Assembly (NCBI RefSeq): GCF_030944625.1
Contig: NZ_JAUSXY010000001.1
Coordinates: 558,001-622,000, forward strand
Length of the DNA: 64,000 nucleotides
Direction of reading: 5' to 3'
Origin: Arthrobacter sp. SLBN-112
GTDB lineage: Bacteria; Actinomycetota; Actinomycetes; Actinomycetales; Micrococcaceae
Each line of letters begins with the position of its first letter. The stretch's first letter is position 1. The notes under the pieces were generated by a model. It was given only the letters and a program-made list of their open reading frames with translations, was not told the DNA's origin and did no database searches. Below, in pieces: positions 61,959-64,000 of this stretch. The position numbers and the translations under genes are program-made.

Positions 61959-62792
61959 GTGAAGCCAGGACCTAATCCTTGGGTGTTTCTCCGCCCCCTT
62001 CTGCTCGCCCTGGTGACAGCCGCATCATGGATTGCCCTGTCAGCCACGGGTGCATCCGCCGACTCTTCCGCTTCCAGCGGCTCCCTGCTCGGTGCTGACC
62101 CGTCTACGTTGATCTCAGCCCCCGCCACCGTGGAGGACGTCACCGGCCTGGTTGATCATGTGGTGACCGCTCCGGTGGTTAAGGAGCTTGCGCCGGAAGG
62201 CACGGTGGCGGCAGTGGTGGATCCCGCAGTGGGCACCGCGGACGGCGTCGTCGACGGGGCGGTGGGGACCCTTGTTCCCCTGCCCGGCGCGGTCCTCGAG
62301 CCACTTGACCCCGTCATCAGCGCTGTTCCCTTGCCCGTGGTCACACCAGTTGCACCCGAGGGCAGTCCACTCCTGCTTACCGAAGTGCCGCCAGTGGGCG
62401 ACGAGAGGGGGGCTCAAACGGCCGAAACGGCAGCGGAGACCGCGGGCGCTGTGCCCGGTTCCAGCCGTTTGACCAGCTTCGACACATTCCACCGCGAGCG
62501 CGCGGCCCGCGACCCGAACATGAAGCCCACAGCTGTAACCTCACTGTTGCCCGCGGCAGGCTCTGAAGACCCGGTCGACGCACCGCCCCACTCGCCTTCG
62601 GATGTACTGCCCGCAATGCCGGACGCTGCCACGGGCGGAAGCAGCCCATCCGGCGGCAATGGCCCCACCATGCCCGCATGGCTCACTTCCCATACCCTCC
62701 AAATGCCTGCGACCGGCGCGGCTGCAGTCCAGGACGGCTTGCCCACGGCCCCCGCACCGGGGTCCTTCGACCCCGGATCATCTCCTGACTAG
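61959..62792 (+). CDS. Secreted Val/Pro/Ala-rich protein
   Basis: 277 residues from GTG 61959 after GGGGGGAGGGG. A Sec signal (RPLLLALVTAASWIALSATGASA, cleavage after ASA) leads to a repetitive region of V-P-D-x-V-type segments (AAVVDPAVGTADGVVDGAVGTLVPLPGAVLEPLDPVI) and then a Ser/Pro/Gly-rich tail. No sortase motif or membrane anchor is seen, so it is probably released or cell-wall associated. Function unknown. Confidence 0.75.
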   Translation: MKPGPNPWVFLRPLLLALVTAASWIALSATGASADSSASSGSLLGADPSTLISAPATVEDVTGLVDHVVTAPVVKELAPEGTVAAVVDPAVGTADGVVDGAVGTLVPLPGAVLEPLDPVISAVPLPVVTPVAPEGSPLLLTEVPPVGDERGAQTAETAAETAGAVPGSSRLTSFDTFHRERAARDPNMKPTAVTSLLPAAGSEDPVDAPPHSPSDVLPAMPDAATGGSSPSGGNGPTMPAWLTSHTLQMPATGAAAVQDGLPTAPAPGSFDPGSSPD

Positions 62793-62875
62793 TTGAGGCC
62801 CTTCCGCATGCCAGCGCGGAAACGAGCCATTTCAGGGCTGAGTGACAGGCCCGTTTCAACTTCCAGGAGAACTTC

Positions 62876-63247
62876 ATGATGCACCGCAATATCCGAGGCT
62901 GCCTGCTCGGCGCCGTGATCACAGCCGGCCTATTCGCCTCGGGAAGCGTCGCCGCGGACGTCGCGGACACCGACTTCGGGACTGACGGACCGCTGCCCGG
63001 TACCCACGTGGCAGCCCCGGTCAACATCAACCCCGAGCCCGGGACCACTCCCCCGATAGTCGCCCAGCCGGTTGTCAACCCCGGCGCCGCGACCATTCCG
63101 GTGGTTGCCCGTCCGGGCATGGAACTCCCTGCGGCCCAGCCCAACGCCGTCAACACGGATGCCAACAGCGGCCTGCTGGTGGTGGGCGTGCTGCTCCTGG
63201 CCTTCGGAGGACTGCTGGCGCTGATCCTTGGCAGGAAGCGCAGCTGA
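62876..63247 (+). CDS. Secreted protein with C-terminal membrane anchor
   Basis: 123 residues, ATG 62876 after AGGAGA. N-terminal signal peptide (GCLLGAVITAGLFASGSVAA), a short Pro/Val-rich middle with repeats of PVVNPG and PVVARPG, and a C-terminal helix (GLLVVGVLLLAFGGLLALILG) followed by RKRS. This is the topology of a sorted surface protein, but no clear LPxTG is present (the segment before the helix reads AQPNAVNTDANS). It may be a simple anchored protein. Confidence 0.75.
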   Translation: MMHRNIRGCLLGAVITAGLFASGSVAADVADTDFGTDGPLPGTHVAAPVNINPEPGTTPPIVAQPVVNPGAATIPVVARPGMELPAAQPNAVNTDANSGLLVVGVLLLAFGGLLALILGRKRS

Positions 63248-63326
63248 TCCCCTCTGCCAGCTTCAGCAGCATTCACAAACCGCCCCACAACCCGTGATGA
63301 AATTGAACGGACGGGACGGAGTTCAG

Positions 63327-64000
63327 ATGGTGTTTGACGCATTGGAGCGGCAGATTGTGGCCGCCCTTCAGCTGGACCCCCGGTGCCCCTGGCGCAAGAT
63401 GGCCGCCGTACTCGGTGAGGCTGAGCGCACCGTGGCACGGCGCGGATCCCAGTTGCTGGAATCAGGCGCCGTTGCCGTGGTGGGCATCAGGCCACAGCCG
63501 GCAGCAGTGCTGATCGAAATGCGCTGCACCCCGGGGACCGTGCGCGCCGCAACCCAGGCCCTTGCGCAGCGCAGCGACACCACGTTCGTCTACGCCACCA
63601 CCGGATCGGGTGACTGTGTGGCGGAGATCCTCATGGAAACAGGACGCATGGCCGACGTCCTGTCCGACGAACTTCCGTCCACTATTGGACTGAGGGACTC
63701 CACCAGCTACCCCGTCCTCCGCTATTTCCGGACGATCCGCGGCTGGCGGCCCGAGGTCCTCAGCCCGGGCAGTGTCGAAGCCCTGCGTTCCAGCCTGACA
63801 CCGGACTCCGGAATCCTTGAAGTACGGCACGATCTGAGCCGCCAGGACTCGGAACTGGTGGAGGCACTCTGCGCTGACGGCCGGATGAGCTACGAGGCAT
63901 TGGGGCGCAGGGTGGGGGTTTCCGAGGCCACCGCCAGGCGCCGCAGCGAGTGGCTTCTGGCCAACAACCAGATCCAGCTCCGGGCCGTCGTCGAGCCCGG
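63327..64000 (+). CDS. Lrp/AsnC-family regulator with two modules, 3' truncated by the window end
   Basis: The frame from ATG 63327 runs off the window (at least 224 residues). Residues about 4-50 are a helix-turn-helix (DALERQIVAALQLDPRCPWRKMAAVLGEAERTVARRGSQLLESG) followed by an Lrp effector-like domain. A second helix-turn-helix begins near residue 170 (RQDSELVEALCADGRMSYEALGRRVGVSEATARRRSEWLL). Tandem Lrp modules are common in actinobacteria. The regulated genes are unknown. Confidence 0.9.
   Translation, partial: MVFDALERQIVAALQLDPRCPWRKMAAVLGEAERTVARRGSQLLESGAVAVVGIRPQPAAVLIEMRCTPGTVRAATQALAQRSDTTFVYATTGSGDCVAEILMETGRMADVLSDELPSTIGLRDSTSYPVLRYFRTIRGWRPEVLSPGSVEALRSSLTPDSGILEVRHDLSRQDSELVEALCADGRMSYEALGRRVGVSEATARRRSEWLLANNQIQLRAVVEP

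Noticed and set aside
1..64000. CRISPR arrays, tRNA or rRNA genes, insertion sequences, phage genes
   Set aside because: No regularly spaced repeats, no cloverleaf or rRNA-like stretches, and no transposase or integrase motifs were seen. Structured RNA searches could not be run.

Overview
The window is high-GC DNA with actinobacterial gene style: frequent GTG starts, 4-nt start/stop overlaps, strong GGAGG-type ribosome sites and Tat or lipoprotein signals. Gene content (DUF6328-like, DUF6766-like and lmo0937-like membrane proteins, CUT1 sugar transporters lacking their own ATPase) fits an Arthrobacter/Pseudarthrobacter-type soil bacterium. That placement is inference from gene style; no rRNA or other marker is present.

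Layout. (1) 1-8.3 kb: a forward operon with a CUT1 sugar ABC transporter, two TIM-barrel sugar isomerase/epimerase-like enzymes and two or three Gfo/Idh/MocA oxidoreductases. (2) 8.4-24 kb: housekeeping and envelope genes, including a glycosyltransferase, small membrane proteins, glycerate kinase, an SDR, a methyltransferase, a histidine kinase plus GGDEF-EAL plus EAL signalling block, a GDPD, a HAD phosphatase and a sigma factor with its probable membrane partner. (3) 24.3-37.8 kb: an orphan NitT/TauT-type binding protein, then a forward aromatic catabolism cluster (extradiol dioxygenase, two FAH-fold enzymes, cyclase-family hydrolase, FAD monooxygenase, ACMSD-type amidohydrolase, SDR). It converges on a reverse set with an SDR, a LysR regulator, a GMC (pyranose-oxidase-like) oxidoreductase and an MFS exporter/importer. 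(4) 37.9-58.8 kb: a large glycoside locus. A ROK regulator sits at one end. A 12-gene reverse operon (53.9 to 42.7 kb) encodes a second CUT1 transporter, an NTF2-like protein, hydroxypyruvate-isomerase-like and GMC enzymes, two C-glycoside-deglycosidase-like beta/alpha pairs, a Gfo/Idh oxidoreductase and a further TIM barrel. A divergent beta/alpha pair lies beside the ROK gene, and two single-chain beta-alpha fusions lie at 56-58.8 kb. (5) 59.3-64 kb: a sugar kinase, an alpha/beta hydrolase, a cyclodeaminase-like protein, two secreted proteins and a two-module Lrp/AsnC regulator running off the end.

How it probably works. In the published car/dgp-type pathways, a C3 oxidase (GMC/FAD or Gfo/Idh) makes a 3-keto-glycoside, a heterodimer of a TIM-barrel alpha subunit and a small DUF6379-type beta subunit breaks the C-glycosidic (or related) bond, and keto-sugar isomerases and reductases return the sugar to central metabolism. 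The window has all these parts in several copies, plus aromatic ring-cleavage genes that could consume an aglycone. I use CarA/CarB/CarC as I recall that naming (GMC oxidase, beta, alpha). The substrates are inferred, not shown by the sequence.

The most notable points are five beta/alpha units in about 18 kb, two of them fused into single polypeptides, and a recurring GACATAAG motif in five of the locus's control regions. Six genes are interrupted. In five, the frame is restored by removing one base, which may reflect assembly errors rather than decay.
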